A DNA stretch of 44,908 bases from Coprosoma sp963660615 (GTDB lineage: Bacteria; Bacillota_I; Bacilli_A; RF39; UBA660). Shown one piece after another: positions 17,293 through 26,479 of the stretch; positions within the stretch are counted from its first letter, which is position 1; every line of letters begins with the position of its first letter. Location of the stretch: positions 1 to 44,908 of the forward strand of contig CAVKYE010000010.1 in NCBI GenBank assembly GCA_963660615.1, given 5' to 3'. A program made the translations under genes and the position numbers. The notes under the pieces were generated by a model, which worked only from the letters and a program-made list of their open reading frames with translations, ran no database searches and was not told the DNA's origin.

Positions 17293-17322
17293 AAGGAAAT
17301 AAAAAACTTTTATCGTACCATA
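17293..17322 (+). promoter_or_regulatory. Shared 30-bp element ahead of the ABC exporter
   Basis: AAGGAAA, 5 bases, AACTTTTATCGTA, 2 bases, ATAAT. The same words at the same spacing occur at 28045-28074 ahead of radC. GGAAA plus CGTA about 14 bases apart is reminiscent of ECF sigma promoters; alternatively it is an operator. No ordinary sigma-A promoter is evident for this operon. Confidence 0.4.
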
Positions 17323-17352
17323 ATTATAGAGACATAGATAGGAGAATCAAAA

Positions 17353-18036
17353 ATGGAAATATTAAAAGTAGAAAATATAAACAAAACATATGGAGAAAAA
17401 ACAAACAAAATAAAACCTGTAAACAACATAAACCTAAGCATCAAAGAAGGGGAGTTTATATCCATAATTGGTAAAAGTGGGAGTGGTAAAAGTACCTTTA
17501 TTAACTTACTAGGACTATTAGAAAATCCAGATAGTGGTAAAATAACCATCAAAGAAAAAGATACATCTAAAATGACAGAAGAAGAAAAAATAATATTTAG
17601 AAGAAAAAACATCGGCATAATCTATCAATTTTATAATCTTATCCCAGCACTTACCGTAAAAGAAAACATCCTTCTTCCAGCTAGGTTAGAAAACAGAATA
17701 ATAAGTGACAAAGAACTAGAAGAAATGTTGAAATCGCTCGGACTAAAAGAAAAAATAGATGAAATGCCAAATAACCTTTCAGGTGGACAGCAGCAAAGAA
17801 CCGCCATTGCAAGAGCTCTAATAAACACACCAGAAATTCTTCTCGCTGATGAGCCAACTGGAAACTTAGACAGCAAAACCTCAAACCAAATTCTCAAAAA
17901 ACTAAAATATTATAACAAAAGATACAAACAAACAATCATAATGGTAACACATGACGAAGCCTTAGCCCAAAAAACAGATAGAATAATAACCTACATAGAT
18001 GGAAAGATCGTAAAAGATGAAAAAACAAATAATTAA
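17353..18036 (+). CDS. ABC transporter ATP-binding protein (LolD/MacB type)
   Basis: A 227-aa nucleotide-binding subunit at the inner face of the membrane. It has Walker A GKSGSGKST (near residue 40), Q-loop YQFYNLIP, signature LSGGQQQRTAIARAL, Walker B ILLADEPTGNLDS and H-loop MVTHD. The sequence matches the subfamily paired with FtsX-like permeases, which export peptides or lipoproteins or resist antimicrobial peptides. TAGGAGA precedes the start. It overlaps the permease gene by 20 bases, so the two are translationally coupled. No two-component system is adjacent, unlike bacitracin-resistance (Bce) modules. Confidence 0.93.
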   Translation: MEILKVENINKTYGEKTNKIKPVNNINLSIKEGEFISIIGKSGSGKSTFINLLGLLENPDSGKITIKEKDTSKMTEEEKIIFRRKNIGIIYQFYNLIPALTVKENILLPARLENRIISDKELEEMLKSLGLKEKIDEMPNNLSGGQQQRTAIARALINTPEILLADEPTGNLDSKTSNQILKKLKYYNKRYKQTIIMVTHDEALAQKTDRIITYIDGKIVKDEKTNN

Positions 18037-19882
18037 ACTTTGCAAATATAATAAAAAAGACTTTGTCATAATAACAAGCATCTCAATAATTCTTACCCTT
18101 ATTCTTACAATAACCTTAATGTTTCTAAGTCTTCACAGTTATCTAGTAAAACAAAATAAAGACTATCACGTCAAAATAAAAACCAAGAACATAAAAATAT
18201 ATGAAAATGTAGGAAATATAGAAACAATAACCTTCCAAAAAGATGAAGTCCTAATAAAATATAATAATATATATGATACATACAAAAACACCAAAAAAAT
18301 ATGCAAAAAAATAAAATGTCAAAAAATAACCTACAACAAAAAATTATTAAAACTATATCTATTAGATAAAAAGCTTCTAAAAAAAATCTTAAAACTAATA
18401 ATTGTAACCCTAATCATCACATTAATATCATTTGGTTTAATAATCAAAAGTTCCATAACCCTAAGACTATTCCAAAGAAAAAAAGATTTAAGTATCCTAA
18501 AAACCCTAGGGGCCACAAACAAACAAATCTATAAAATAGTCCTAAAAAAAGTCCTAACCATTTTTATCATATCAGTTATAATGGCATTAGTAATAAGTCT
18601 AATATTAACTATAATAAATATAAGTATAATAAATTACCTGTTAAAAGACTTAAACATAAAACTAAATCTAATAATAAACCTAAAAATAATCATAATCCCT
18701 ATTATATTAGTATCCATAATAACCATATTATCTACAATAAAACCATTAAAAAAAGAATGTAAAAAAAGTCCAATAGACATAATAAAAAATAGTGAAGATG
18801 TAAAATACAAAAAAACAAAAAACGAAAAAAACATCCTAAAACTCTTAGCCAAAACAAACTATAAAAGAGTTAAAAAAAGATACAAACAAATAACCTTAGC
18901 CATATTTGTAAGCCTCTTTCTAACACTTACATCCCTAAGCTACCTAAACTATGCAAAAACTGCCATAAAAAACTACACAAACATAAATATATATGATGGA
19001 ATGCTAATAACCCAAAATGAAAAAGGATTAAAAATATTAGGTGACTTTGCCTCATCAAAAGACTACAAAAAATACAGCCTCTTTAGAATGTGTGCACTTA
19101 AAATAAACGATAACAAAAACTTTTATATAAACAAAAAATATGCCAAAAAACAAAAAAATCTAATAATATTAGGAAGCACCAAAGAAGGTGTAATAAATAG
19201 ACAAAACTATACAAAAAAAGAAAACACCCTAGAACACATAGACCAAAAGTATTTAAAAAAATTTGAAATAAATGGTAAAAAAATACCACTTTTAGACAAA
19301 ATTCCATGGGGCACATCAGATTTACTAAAAGAAGACAACATAGTCATGTTAACAGACAAGCTAGATAACTACTGTCCTAAATACTCCGTCATCCTAAAAT
19401 ATCAAGGAAACACCGAAAAAATAGCTAAAGAAGCTCAAATGCTATCGCAAAAATACAAAATAGACTTAAAATATGTTGATGCCAAAAAAGCCAAAACACT
19501 AACCCAAAACGTAATTAACGTTATAAAACTATGTTTATATGAGATTCTAGCCATGATAATCACCATCACCATAATATTTATAAAAAACATCATAATAAAA
19601 AACCTAGAACACAGAAAACAAGAATTAAAAATATTAAAAGGTATTGGTATAGAAAAAGAACAAATAAAAAAAATAATTCTTTACGAAACCACATTAATAA
19701 TCAAAAAAGGATATATACTTGCTATCACATTTTCACTAATATTTAATTACATAATATATATAAGTCTAAACGAAATAATAAAAGAACCATTCGTATTACC
19801 ATTCAAAGAATACATAATATCCCTAATCACATTAACGTTCATAATTTATAAAACATATGAAACAAAAATATTGAATAATTAA
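18017..19882 (+). CDS. FtsX-like ABC transporter permease
   Basis: A 621-aa permease with two FtsX-type halves. An N-terminal span (about 13-37) is followed by an extracellular loop of about 80 aa; a three-span block (about 115-240) contains the coupling motif LSILKTLGATNKQIYKI. A further span near 295-318 is followed by an extracellular region of about 180 aa, and a final three-span block (about 500-615) has ELKILKGIGIEKEQIKKI. The layout is that of MacB/LolCE-like mechanotransmitters or peptide exporters. It overlaps its ATPase gene and has no other partner. The protein is unusually Lys/Ile rich, in line with local AT bias. Substrate unknown. Confidence 0.85.
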   Translation: MKKQIIKLCKYNKKDFVIITSISIILTLILTITLMFLSLHSYLVKQNKDYHVKIKTKNIKIYENVGNIETITFQKDEVLIKYNNIYDTYKNTKKICKKIKCQKITYNKKLLKLYLLDKKLLKKILKLIIVTLIITLISFGLIIKSSITLRLFQRKKDLSILKTLGATNKQIYKIVLKKVLTIFIISVIMALVISLILTIINISIINYLLKDLNIKLNLIINLKIIIIPIILVSIITILSTIKPLKKECKKSPIDIIKNSEDVKYKKTKNEKNILKLLAKTNYKRVKKRYKQITLAIFVSLFLTLTSLSYLNYAKTAIKNYTNINIYDGMLITQNEKGLKILGDFASSKDYKKYSLFRMCALKINDNKNFYINKKYAKKQKNLIILGSTKEGVINRQNYTKKENTLEHIDQKYLKKFEINGKKIPLLDKIPWGTSDLLKEDNIVMLTDKLDNYCPKYSVILKYQGNTEKIAKEAQMLSQKYKIDLKYVDAKKAKTLTQNVINVIKLCLYEILAMIITITIIFIKNIIIKNLEHRKQELKILKGIGIEKEQIKKIILYETTLIIKKGYILAITFSLIFNYIIYISLNEIIKEPFVLPFKEYIISLITLTFIIYKTYETKILNN

Positions 19883-19991
19883 AAAAAACAAAGTATAATT
19901 AAAGGGATTATAAATCATGCGTAAAGTAAATTCTAAAAATATTTTTAATAGAATACAATTATGATATAATTAATACAAAGAGGGTGAACAT

Positions 19992-21074
19992 ATGAAAGTA
20001 ATAATAAGTGCAGGAGGAACAGGAGGGCATATATATCCAGCCCTAGCCATAATAGAAAAAATAAAAGAAAAAGAACCAGACAGTACATTTTTATACATAG
20101 GAACTCATAACCGAATGGAAAAAGACATAGTACCCCAAAGAAACATCCCATTTAAACAAGTAGAAATGTATGGTTTCAATAAAACCCACCCATTAAAAAA
20201 TTTCAAAACCATAAAATGTATTTTCAAAAGTTACAAAGAATGCAAAAAAATAATCAAAGATTTTAATCCAGATATTGTAATCGGAGTAGGGGGATACGTA
20301 ACCGTTCCAGTAATAATAAGTGCCAAAAAACTAGGTTACAAGACATTTATTCATGAACAAAATATAATTCCAGGAAAATCAAATAAATTTCTAGCCAAAT
20401 ACTGCGACCTAATCGGTGTATCATTTTCATCATCACTAAAACACTTTCCAAAAGAAAAAACCATACTAACAGGTAACCCATGTGCAGAAGGTGCCTTATC
20501 AGAAAAAGCCGCCATCAAATCAACCCTCGGACTATCAGCTTCAAAAAAATTAGTCCTATTCGTCATGGGTTCTTTAGGATCATCATCAATGAACAAAATA
20601 TTAATCAAAGCCCTAAAAAAATTCGCAAACAAAGACTACGAAATATTATTTATAACTGGCAAAGCCTCTTATGAAGAAGTAAACAAAAACAAATTTCCAA
20701 AAAACGTCAAAATATTGCCATTTTATGAAGGATTACCCAAAATAATGAAAAGAACCGATTTAATGATATCAAGAGCTGGCGCCTCAACCCTAAGCGAAAT
20801 CATCGCCCTAGAAGTTCCAAGCATCCTAATACCATCACCATATGTCGCAAATAACCACCAATACCTAAACGCTTTAGATCTAAAAAACAACAACGCCGCA
20901 ATCCTAATAGAAGAAAAAGATGCATCCGAAGAAAAATTAGTACAAACCATAGATAATACCGTAAATGATGATATTCTTTTAAGAAAAATGAAAGAAAATT
21001 TAAGAAAAATGAAAGTAGAAGATAGTTCAGGAAAAATATATAATGAGATAAGGAAGATAATAAATGCTAAATAG
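19992..21074 (+). CDS. murG: UDP-GlcNAc transferase MurG
   Basis: A 360-aa peripheral membrane glycosyltransferase that adds GlcNAc to lipid I to give lipid II. It has the N-terminal SAGGTGGHIYPALAI loop, GVGGYVTVPV, HEQNIIPGKSNKFLA and the donor-site region SRAGASTLSEIIALEVPSILIP with AANNHQ-type residues (VANNHQYLNA). The start has AGAGGGTGA upstream, and a -10 box TATAAT is at 19965-19970. It overlaps murB by 11 bases, giving a murG-murB-divIB operon that leads directly to ftsA-ftsZ, a conserved dcw-like order. Confidence 0.97.
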   Translation: MKVIISAGGTGGHIYPALAIIEKIKEKEPDSTFLYIGTHNRMEKDIVPQRNIPFKQVEMYGFNKTHPLKNFKTIKCIFKSYKECKKIIKDFNPDIVIGVGGYVTVPVIISAKKLGYKTFIHEQNIIPGKSNKFLAKYCDLIGVSFSSSLKHFPKEKTILTGNPCAEGALSEKAAIKSTLGLSASKKLVLFVMGSLGSSSMNKILIKALKKFANKDYEILFITGKASYEEVNKNKFPKNVKILPFYEGLPKIMKRTDLMISRAGASTLSEIIALEVPSILIPSPYVANNHQYLNALDLKNNNAAILIEEKDASEEKLVQTIDNTVNDDILLRKMKENLRKMKVEDSSGKIYNEIRKIINAK

Positions 21075-21930
21075 TTTTGGAAAAGTAATAGAAAACGCCC
21101 CACTAAAAAAATATACAACCTACAAATTACTAGGAACCATAGATAAAGTAATCTATCCAGAAAATTTAAAAGCCCTAAAAGAACTACTAAAATATTTAAA
21201 AGAAAATAAAATTAAACATATGGTAATAGGGAATGGCTCTAACCTAATCATAGAAGAAAACTACAATGGAGTCATAATAAAACTAGATAACTTTCAAAAA
21301 TTAGAAATAAAAGAAAACATAGTAACCGTAGAAGCTGGCTATAGTTTAATTAAACTCGCCATCAAAACCGCAAACCAAGGACTAAAAGGACTAGAATTCG
21401 CATCAGGAATTCCTGCCCAAATAGGAGGAGCCGTATATATGAACGCCGGAGCCTACAAATCTGACATGAGTGATATAATAGAAGAAATAACAATTTTAAA
21501 CGAAAATCTAGAAATACAAACACTAAAAAATAAAGACCTAAACTTTAGTTATAGACATAGTTTACTTAGAGAAAAACCCTACATATGTCTAAAAGCCAAA
21601 CTAAAATTAGAATATGCCCCAAAAGAAGAAATCCTAGAGATAATCAAAAACAGAAAACAAAGAAGACTAGAAACCCAGCCTCTTTCATATCCATCAGCCG
21701 GATCAGTCTTCAGAAACCCTGAAAACGACCATGCCGGAAGACTAATAGAAAATCTCGGTTTAAAAGGAATGAAAATAGGTGGAGCCAAAGTATCAGAAAA
21801 ACATGCCAACTTCATCATAACCAAAGATGCTTATGGGAAAGACATAATAAAATTAATAAATTTAATAAAAGAAAAAGTAAAAAAAGAATATAAAATAGAC
21901 TTAATAACAGAACAAATAATCATAAAATAA
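21064..21930 (+). CDS. murB: UDP-N-acetylenolpyruvoylglucosamine reductase
   Basis: A 288-aa FAD enzyme reducing UDP-GlcNAc-enolpyruvate to UDP-MurNAc in the cytoplasm. The FAD-binding parts are GNGSNLIIEE, ASGIPAQIGGAVYMNAGAY and SYRHSLL. The catalytic Ser is in PSAGSVFRNP, and the C-terminal part is GRLIENLGLKGMKIGGAKVS with HANFIIT, as in the short type II (S. aureus-like) MurB. The start overlaps murG, with AGGAAGA upstream. The next gene begins 13 bases after its stop. Confidence 0.96.
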   Translation: MLNSFGKVIENAPLKKYTTYKLLGTIDKVIYPENLKALKELLKYLKENKIKHMVIGNGSNLIIEENYNGVIIKLDNFQKLEIKENIVTVEAGYSLIKLAIKTANQGLKGLEFASGIPAQIGGAVYMNAGAYKSDMSDIIEEITILNENLEIQTLKNKDLNFSYRHSLLREKPYICLKAKLKLEYAPKEEILEIIKNRKQRRLETQPLSYPSAGSVFRNPENDHAGRLIENLGLKGMKIGGAKVSEKHANFIITKDAYGKDIIKLINLIKEKVKKEYKIDLITEQIIIK

Positions 21931-21943
21931 AAGGCGGTTGAAC

Positions 21944-22612
21944 ATGGCAAAAAAGAAAAAAAGAAAAGCAAAAAGAAAAAATATATTAATATTTACACTA
22001 ACAGTAATCATACTCACACTAATGTTAGTATATATATATAACCTAAAAATCACAAACATAACCGTAAAAGGGAACACCTTACTAACAGAAAAAGAAATAA
22101 TCGAACAAGCAGGCCTTGAAAACTACCCAAGCAGTATGGAAAACCTAAGTGCCATCATCAAAGAAAGACTAGAAAAAAATCCATACATCGAAAAAGCCAA
22201 CGTCAAAAAACACCTAATCACAAACGTCGAAATAACCATAACCGAAAACACACCATTATTTTATTACGTTCCCAACAAAAAAACTGTTTTAAAAGACAAA
22301 AAAGAAACCGACGACACCTTTCCCGTTCCAACCCTAATAAACTATGTCCCTAATAAAATCTACAACAAATTTCTAAAAGCCATGGGAAAAGTAGATAATA
22401 CCATAATCAAAAGAATATCAGAAATAAAATACGACCCTAACGACGTTGATGAAGAAAGATTTTTATTAACCATGACAGATGGTAATTACGTTTACTTAAC
22501 CCTTTCAAAATTCAATAAAATAAACAGTTATTTAAACATTGTAAAAGAATTTAACAACAAAAAAGGAATATTATACCTAGACTCAGGAGAATATTTCAAA
22601 GTCATCCAATAA
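21944..22612 (+). CDS. divIB: Cell division protein DivIB/FtsQ
   Basis: A 222-aa divisome protein: a very basic cytoplasmic head (KKKKRKAKRKN), one membrane span (about 16-35), a POTRA domain beginning NLKITNITVKGNTLLTEKEI, then the beta domain ending YLDSGEYFKVIQ. It stabilises the FtsL/DivIC/FtsW-FtsI complex at the division site. The start is the ATG at 21944, 6 bases after AAGGCGG; the TTG at 21938 is too close to that site. Last gene of the murG operon, with a terminator directly after it. Confidence 0.9.
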   Translation: MAKKKKRKAKRKNILIFTLTVIILTLMLVYIYNLKITNITVKGNTLLTEKEIIEQAGLENYPSSMENLSAIIKERLEKNPYIEKANVKKHLITNVEITITENTPLFYYVPNKKTVLKDKKETDDTFPVPTLINYVPNKIYNKFLKAMGKVDNTIIKRISEIKYDPNDVDEERFLLTMTDGNYVYLTLSKFNKINSYLNIVKEFNNKKGILYLDSGEYFKVIQ

Positions 22613-22653
22613 ATCTAAAACCTTAAAATTAAAAGGATTTTTAGATTTTTTTT
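22611..22653 (+). terminator. Terminator of murG-murB-divIB
   Basis: AAATCTAAAA (22611-22620) pairs with TTTTAGATTT (22639-22648), extended by CCTT/AAGG, and is followed by a run of Ts. Confidence 0.75.
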
Positions 22654-22664
22654 AGTCATTTGCC

Positions 22665-22693
22665 TTTTCAATTTAAAAAAAATATAGTATAAT
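22665..22693 (+). promoter_or_regulatory. Promoter of ftsA-ftsZ
   Basis: TATAAT (22688-22693) with TTTTCA 17 bases upstream as the best -35 candidate, about 28 bases before the ftsA start. Confidence 0.55.
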
Positions 22694-22720
22694 TGTAGTA
22701 ATACTGTAGGAGATGATAAG

Positions 22721-23959
22721 ATGGAACAAGTCATTGCAAGCATAGATATTGGTAGTGACACAATAAAACTCATAGTTTGTGAATACTTCAATAATCATTA
22801 TAACTTACTTGCCTGTGCAAACACCAAAGCCGAAGGAATAAAGAAAGGATTAATAACAAATCCAGATTTAGCAAGCAAATCCATTCAAAAAGCCTTTAAC
22901 GAAGTTGAAGAGATGCTTGGCATAAAAATAAAAAAAGTCATTGCAATTGTTCCAAGTTACCAATCTGAATATAAAATAATCAAAGGAAGTTCTAATATAA
23001 ATGAAATAGTAACGGAAAAAAATATAAGGGAAACCTTTAAAAATGCCATCAGACAAAACCTAAATACTAATCTTGAATTTATAACAGCAATCCCAATTGA
23101 TTTTAACATAGATGGTACAAAAAAAACCAAAAATCCCAAAGGATTACAAGGCGAAAATTTAACATCTAGAATGATGATGATAACCGCCCCAAAGAAAAAC
23201 TTATATTCAGTTGCCAGCATTTTAGAAAGCCTAGGTATCGAACTTGTTGATGTATCTACAGAAAGCATTTGTGACATAAGCGTATTTAAAAATGAAAACA
23301 TTGAAAAAGAAGTAAGTGCTGTCATCAACATAGGTGCTGAAAAAACATCAGTAAGCCTATATAACAAAGGTATACCAGTTGGAACAAAAATCATCACTAT
23401 GGGAGGGAAAAATGTCGATAGTGACATCGCCTATATGTATAGAATTGATGTAGAAAAGGCCAAAACAATCAAAGAAAAATTTGCTTTAGCTACAAAAAAA
23501 ACATCAAATCCGAAAGATTTTTATGAAACAGAAAACCTAAGTGGGGATAAAATCAAAATAAATCAACAAGAAGTATCCGAAATAGCCATGGCAAGATACG
23601 AAGAAATACTAACTTTAGCAAAAAATGAAATTTCCCTCTTAACAAATAGGCCAGTTCAGTATATAATATTAACAGGTGGAGTTAGTAACGCCCTAAATAT
23701 AAGCTACCTTGCAAGCGATATATTAGGAAGAAACATACACTTAGGAAAAATTAATTTAATAGGTGTGAGAAACAATAAATATAGTACGGCACTCGGAAAC
23801 ATTATTTATTTTATAAACACACTTAAGTTAAAGGGACAAACCTTTACAATGCTTAAGGAAGATGATATGGAAGTGTTATCATCACCAGATAAACAGCTAA
23901 ATCACACTTCAAACGAATCAATGCTAGGAAAAGTATTTGGATACTTTTTCGGCGAATAG
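22721..23959 (+). CDS. ftsA: Cell division protein FtsA
   Basis: A 412-aa actin-like protein that tethers FtsZ to the membrane. The phosphate 1 motif SIDIGSDTIKLIV is at the N-terminus, with GAEKTSVSLY (phosphate 2) and ILTGGVSNALNI (adenosine) later; the 1C domain covers about residues 85-165. The C-terminal amphipathic membrane-targeting helix reads LGKVFGYFFGE. TAGGAGA precedes the start. Twelve bases separate it from ftsZ, so the pair is co-transcribed. Confidence 0.95.
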   Translation: MEQVIASIDIGSDTIKLIVCEYFNNHYNLLACANTKAEGIKKGLITNPDLASKSIQKAFNEVEEMLGIKIKKVIAIVPSYQSEYKIIKGSSNINEIVTEKNIRETFKNAIRQNLNTNLEFITAIPIDFNIDGTKKTKNPKGLQGENLTSRMMMITAPKKNLYSVASILESLGIELVDVSTESICDISVFKNENIEKEVSAVINIGAEKTSVSLYNKGIPVGTKIITMGGKNVDSDIAYMYRIDVEKAKTIKEKFALATKKTSNPKDFYETENLSGDKIKINQQEVSEIAMARYEEILTLAKNEISLLTNRPVQYIILTGGVSNALNISYLASDILGRNIHLGKINLIGVRNNKYSTALGNIIYFINTLKLKGQTFTMLKEDDMEVLSSPDKQLNHTSNESMLGKVFGYFFGE

Positions 23960-23971
23960 GAGGAAAAAATA

Positions 23972-25021
23972 ATGTTTGGATTAGAAATGGACCAATTAGC
24001 AAAAATAAAAGTAATAGGAATAGGTGGCGGAGGATGTAACGCCGTAAATAGAATGATAGAATCAGGAGTACAAGCAGTAGATTTCATAGTTGCTAATACC
24101 GATTCACAAGTATTGAATAACTCACTTGCAGAAAATAAAATACAAATGGGTGAACAATTAACAAACGGACTTGGAGCAGGTGCTAACCCGCAAATAGGAA
24201 AAGAAGCAGCTTTAGAATCAAAAGCCCAAATCGAAGATCTTTTGAAAGACGCTGACATGGTATTTATAACCTGTGGTGAAGGTGGAGGAACCGGTACCGG
24301 AGCAGCCCCAGTCATTGCCGACATTGCCCAAAGTCAAGGTGCATTAACTGTTGGAATTGTAACAAAACCATTCTCATTTGAAGGCAAAAAACGTATGGAA
24401 CAAGCCCTAGAAGGAATAAAGGAACTAAAAAAACATGTAGATACTCTAATAGTTGTTCCTAACGATAGATTAAGAGAAATCATTGATAAATCAACACCTT
24501 TACTAGACTCATTCAAAGAAGTAGATAATGTCTTAAGAAGAGGTGTACAATCAATTTCAGACCTAATAGCCGTAGCAGGACTTATCAACTTAGACTTCGC
24601 GGATGTTAAAGCTGTAATGGAAAAAAGAGGCGATGCCCTAATCGGAATCGGAGCTGGAGTAGGCGAAGATAGAGCCGTAGAAGCCGCTAATCAAGCCGTT
24701 TTAAGTCCACTTTTAGAAACTAGTATTGATGGTGCAACCGATGCCATTATCAACGTAACAGGTGGGCCTAACCTAACTTTATTCGAAGTAGAAGAAGCTG
24801 TAGAAGCCATCAGAAAATCCGCAAACACCGACATCAATACAATATTTGGTGCCGTAATAAATGAAAACTTTACCGACGAAATAATTGTAACTGTAATCGC
24901 GACTGGCTTTGACGATAAAGAAAAAGCCGCGCATGGCAGCGATGATGATGACATTTTACTAGATGGAACAGACGATGACGATACCGTAATACCAATGTTT
25001 TTAAGAAAAAGGAACTATTAA
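23972..25021 (+). CDS. ftsZ: Cell division protein FtsZ
   Basis: A 349-aa tubulin-like GTPase forming the cytokinetic ring. It has KVIGIGGGGCNAVNRM, the tubulin signature GGGTGTGAAPVIA, the T7 synergy loop NLDFADVKAVM, a short acidic linker (DDDDILLDGTDDDDT) and the C-terminal conserved peptide VIPMFLRKRNY that binds FtsA/SepF. The linker is much shorter than in B. subtilis, hence the slightly short protein. TAGGAGG precedes the start, and a compact terminator follows. Confidence 0.98.
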   Translation: MFGLEMDQLAKIKVIGIGGGGCNAVNRMIESGVQAVDFIVANTDSQVLNNSLAENKIQMGEQLTNGLGAGANPQIGKEAALESKAQIEDLLKDADMVFITCGEGGGTGTGAAPVIADIAQSQGALTVGIVTKPFSFEGKKRMEQALEGIKELKKHVDTLIVVPNDRLREIIDKSTPLLDSFKEVDNVLRRGVQSISDLIAVAGLINLDFADVKAVMEKRGDALIGIGAGVGEDRAVEAANQAVLSPLLETSIDGATDAIINVTGGPNLTLFEVEEAVEAIRKSANTDINTIFGAVINENFTDEIIVTVIATGFDDKEKAAHGSDDDDILLDGTDDDDTVIPMFLRKRNY

Positions 25022-25039
25022 GCGAATCTTCGCTTTTTA
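25020..25039 (+). terminator. Terminator after ftsZ
   Basis: AAGCGA (25020-25025) and TCGCTT (25030-25035) with a 4-base loop, then TTTATTTT. It overlaps the ftsZ stop codon. Confidence 0.75.
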
Positions 25040-25056
25040 TTTTGGAAAAAATATGA

Positions 25057-25062
25057 TATAAT
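25057..25062 (+). promoter_or_regulatory. -10 box of the gene now displaced to 26762
   Basis: TATAAT 16 bases ahead of the AGGTGA half-site at 25077-25082. It would have served the gene whose ATG now lies on the far side of the IS element. Confidence 0.5.
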
Positions 25063-25166
25063 ACATCCCTAGAAACAGGTGATAGTCTGAAAACAAAAAA
25101 TAAATTTACTTTATAAAATTAAGTAAAAAAGGGCAGACTTCCCCTTACCCCAAAGAAAGTCAAAAA

Positions 25167-26453
25167 TTAAACAGGTAATTTGTTGGCATTCTGATTAATT
25201 AATTCAATTAATTCTTCTGATGTAAGCCCTAAAGATAATAATTGTTTAAATGATTGATTGAAATTATTTTTAGTGAATTTAATTCTATCTTGAATTGGTG
25301 TTTCAACGGATGCTAAATCAGTAGGATTCCAAACCTCACCAGTTTCAAACATATAATAAATAGCAACTAAAATTTTTCTAGCAATTGCAATATAGGCACG
25401 TTTCTTACCACGGCGTTTAGATATTTTCTCAAACTTCTTTGCATAGTAAGAATTGGTTTTATCTTTAACAGCACAATGTGCGACCTCAACTAAATAAGGT
25501 TTAAGATAAACACCAGCACGAGAAATTTTAACAGATTTTTTCTTACCAGCAGATTCATTACAGCCAGGAGCAAGACCAGCCCAAGAAGTAAGACGATAAT
25601 GTGATTTAAATTGAGACATGTCATTACTAATTTCGGATAAAATACCAATTGCAGAATTTCTTTTAATACCAGGGATAGTACAAAGTAAATCAATGTAAGG
25701 TTCATAAGGTAAAACCAAAGTATCAATTATATCATTTAACTTAATTATTTGATCATTAATATAATCAATATGATCTTTGACAATATTAATTCTTAGTTTT
25801 TGTTCGTGAGTAAGTTGAATTCCATTAATAGAAGACAAGATATCATCATGAGAAGATTTGCAATTTTTACGCAAACAACTTATAATATCATCATCTGAGA
25901 AATTGTCATTGTTTAAAATGACATTAATGATTGATTGTGATGATTTACCGAAGATATCAGAGAAAACCATATCTAGTTTGCAATTACTAACAGTAAGAGC
26001 ATTAGTAAATCTATTTTTCTCAGATGATTTGGTATTAGTAAGTTTATAACGGTATCTTGTAAACTCTCTTAAGATTCTAAAATCTTTAGAAGGAATATAA
26101 GACGAACGAACCAATCCCATTTTAAACAAGTCTGCAATCCATTTTGCATCCTTGTTATCGTCTTTTTCACCTTTAATAGCTTTAACCCATTTCGGATTAG
26201 CAATGACGACATTAGAAATATGATTTTCTAATGCATTGTATACAGGAATGTAATACTTTCCAGTTGATTCCATGCATACATTTTGACAGTCATTATCAAT
26301 AAGCCAATTTCTAAATTGGATTAAAGAATTGTTATAAGTGGAAAAGCGTTTTCTTAAATATTTAGGTGTGATGGAAGTTGAGTCACAAATGACAGCAACT
26401 ATAAAAGATTTGTGCACATCAACACCACATGCTTTTGGATAAATAACTTCCAT
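25167..26453 (-). CDS. IS110-family transposase (recombinase), copy 1
   Basis: A 428-aa protein. The N-terminal RuvC-like DEDD domain shows GVDVHKSFIVAV (first Asp), CMESTGKYYIPVYN (Glu) and the KDAKWIADLF region with further acidic residues. A coiled-coil middle is followed by the C-terminal Transposase_20 domain (LLCTIPGIKRNSAIGILSEI, SWAGLAPGCNESAGKK) with the conserved catalytic Ser. The length is typical (about 400-430 aa). Minus-strand AAGGAAG precedes the start. The protein is identical to the one at 35578-36864. It would catalyse bridge-RNA-guided recombination of the circular element with its target. Confidence 0.95.
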   Translation of the reverse strand: MEVIYPKACGVDVHKSFIVAVICDSTSITPKYLRKRFSTYNNSLIQFRNWLIDNDCQNVCMESTGKYYIPVYNALENHISNVVIANPKWVKAIKGEKDDNKDAKWIADLFKMGLVRSSYIPSKDFRILREFTRYRYKLTNTKSSEKNRFTNALTVSNCKLDMVFSDIFGKSSQSIINVILNNDNFSDDDIISCLRKNCKSSHDDILSSINGIQLTHEQKLRINIVKDHIDYINDQIIKLNDIIDTLVLPYEPYIDLLCTIPGIKRNSAIGILSEISNDMSQFKSHYRLTSWAGLAPGCNESAGKKKSVKISRAGVYLKPYLVEVAHCAVKDKTNSYYAKKFEKISKRRGKKRAYIAIARKILVAIYYMFETGEVWNPTDLASVETPIQDRIKFTKNNFNQSFKQLLSLGLTSEELIELINQNANKLPV

Positions 26454-26479
26454 AAATAAAACTTCCTTTCAAAATATTT

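Noticed and set aside
19917..19964. 15-codon ORF (ATG 19917) as a leader peptide of murG
   Set aside because: It overlaps the presumed -10 box of murG and has no regulatory codon pattern or attenuator hairpin; most likely chance.
25858..26049. Plus-strand 63-codon ORF inside the IS element (repeated at 36269)
   Set aside because: Antisense to the transposase gene without a ribosome-binding site. It repeats only because the element does.
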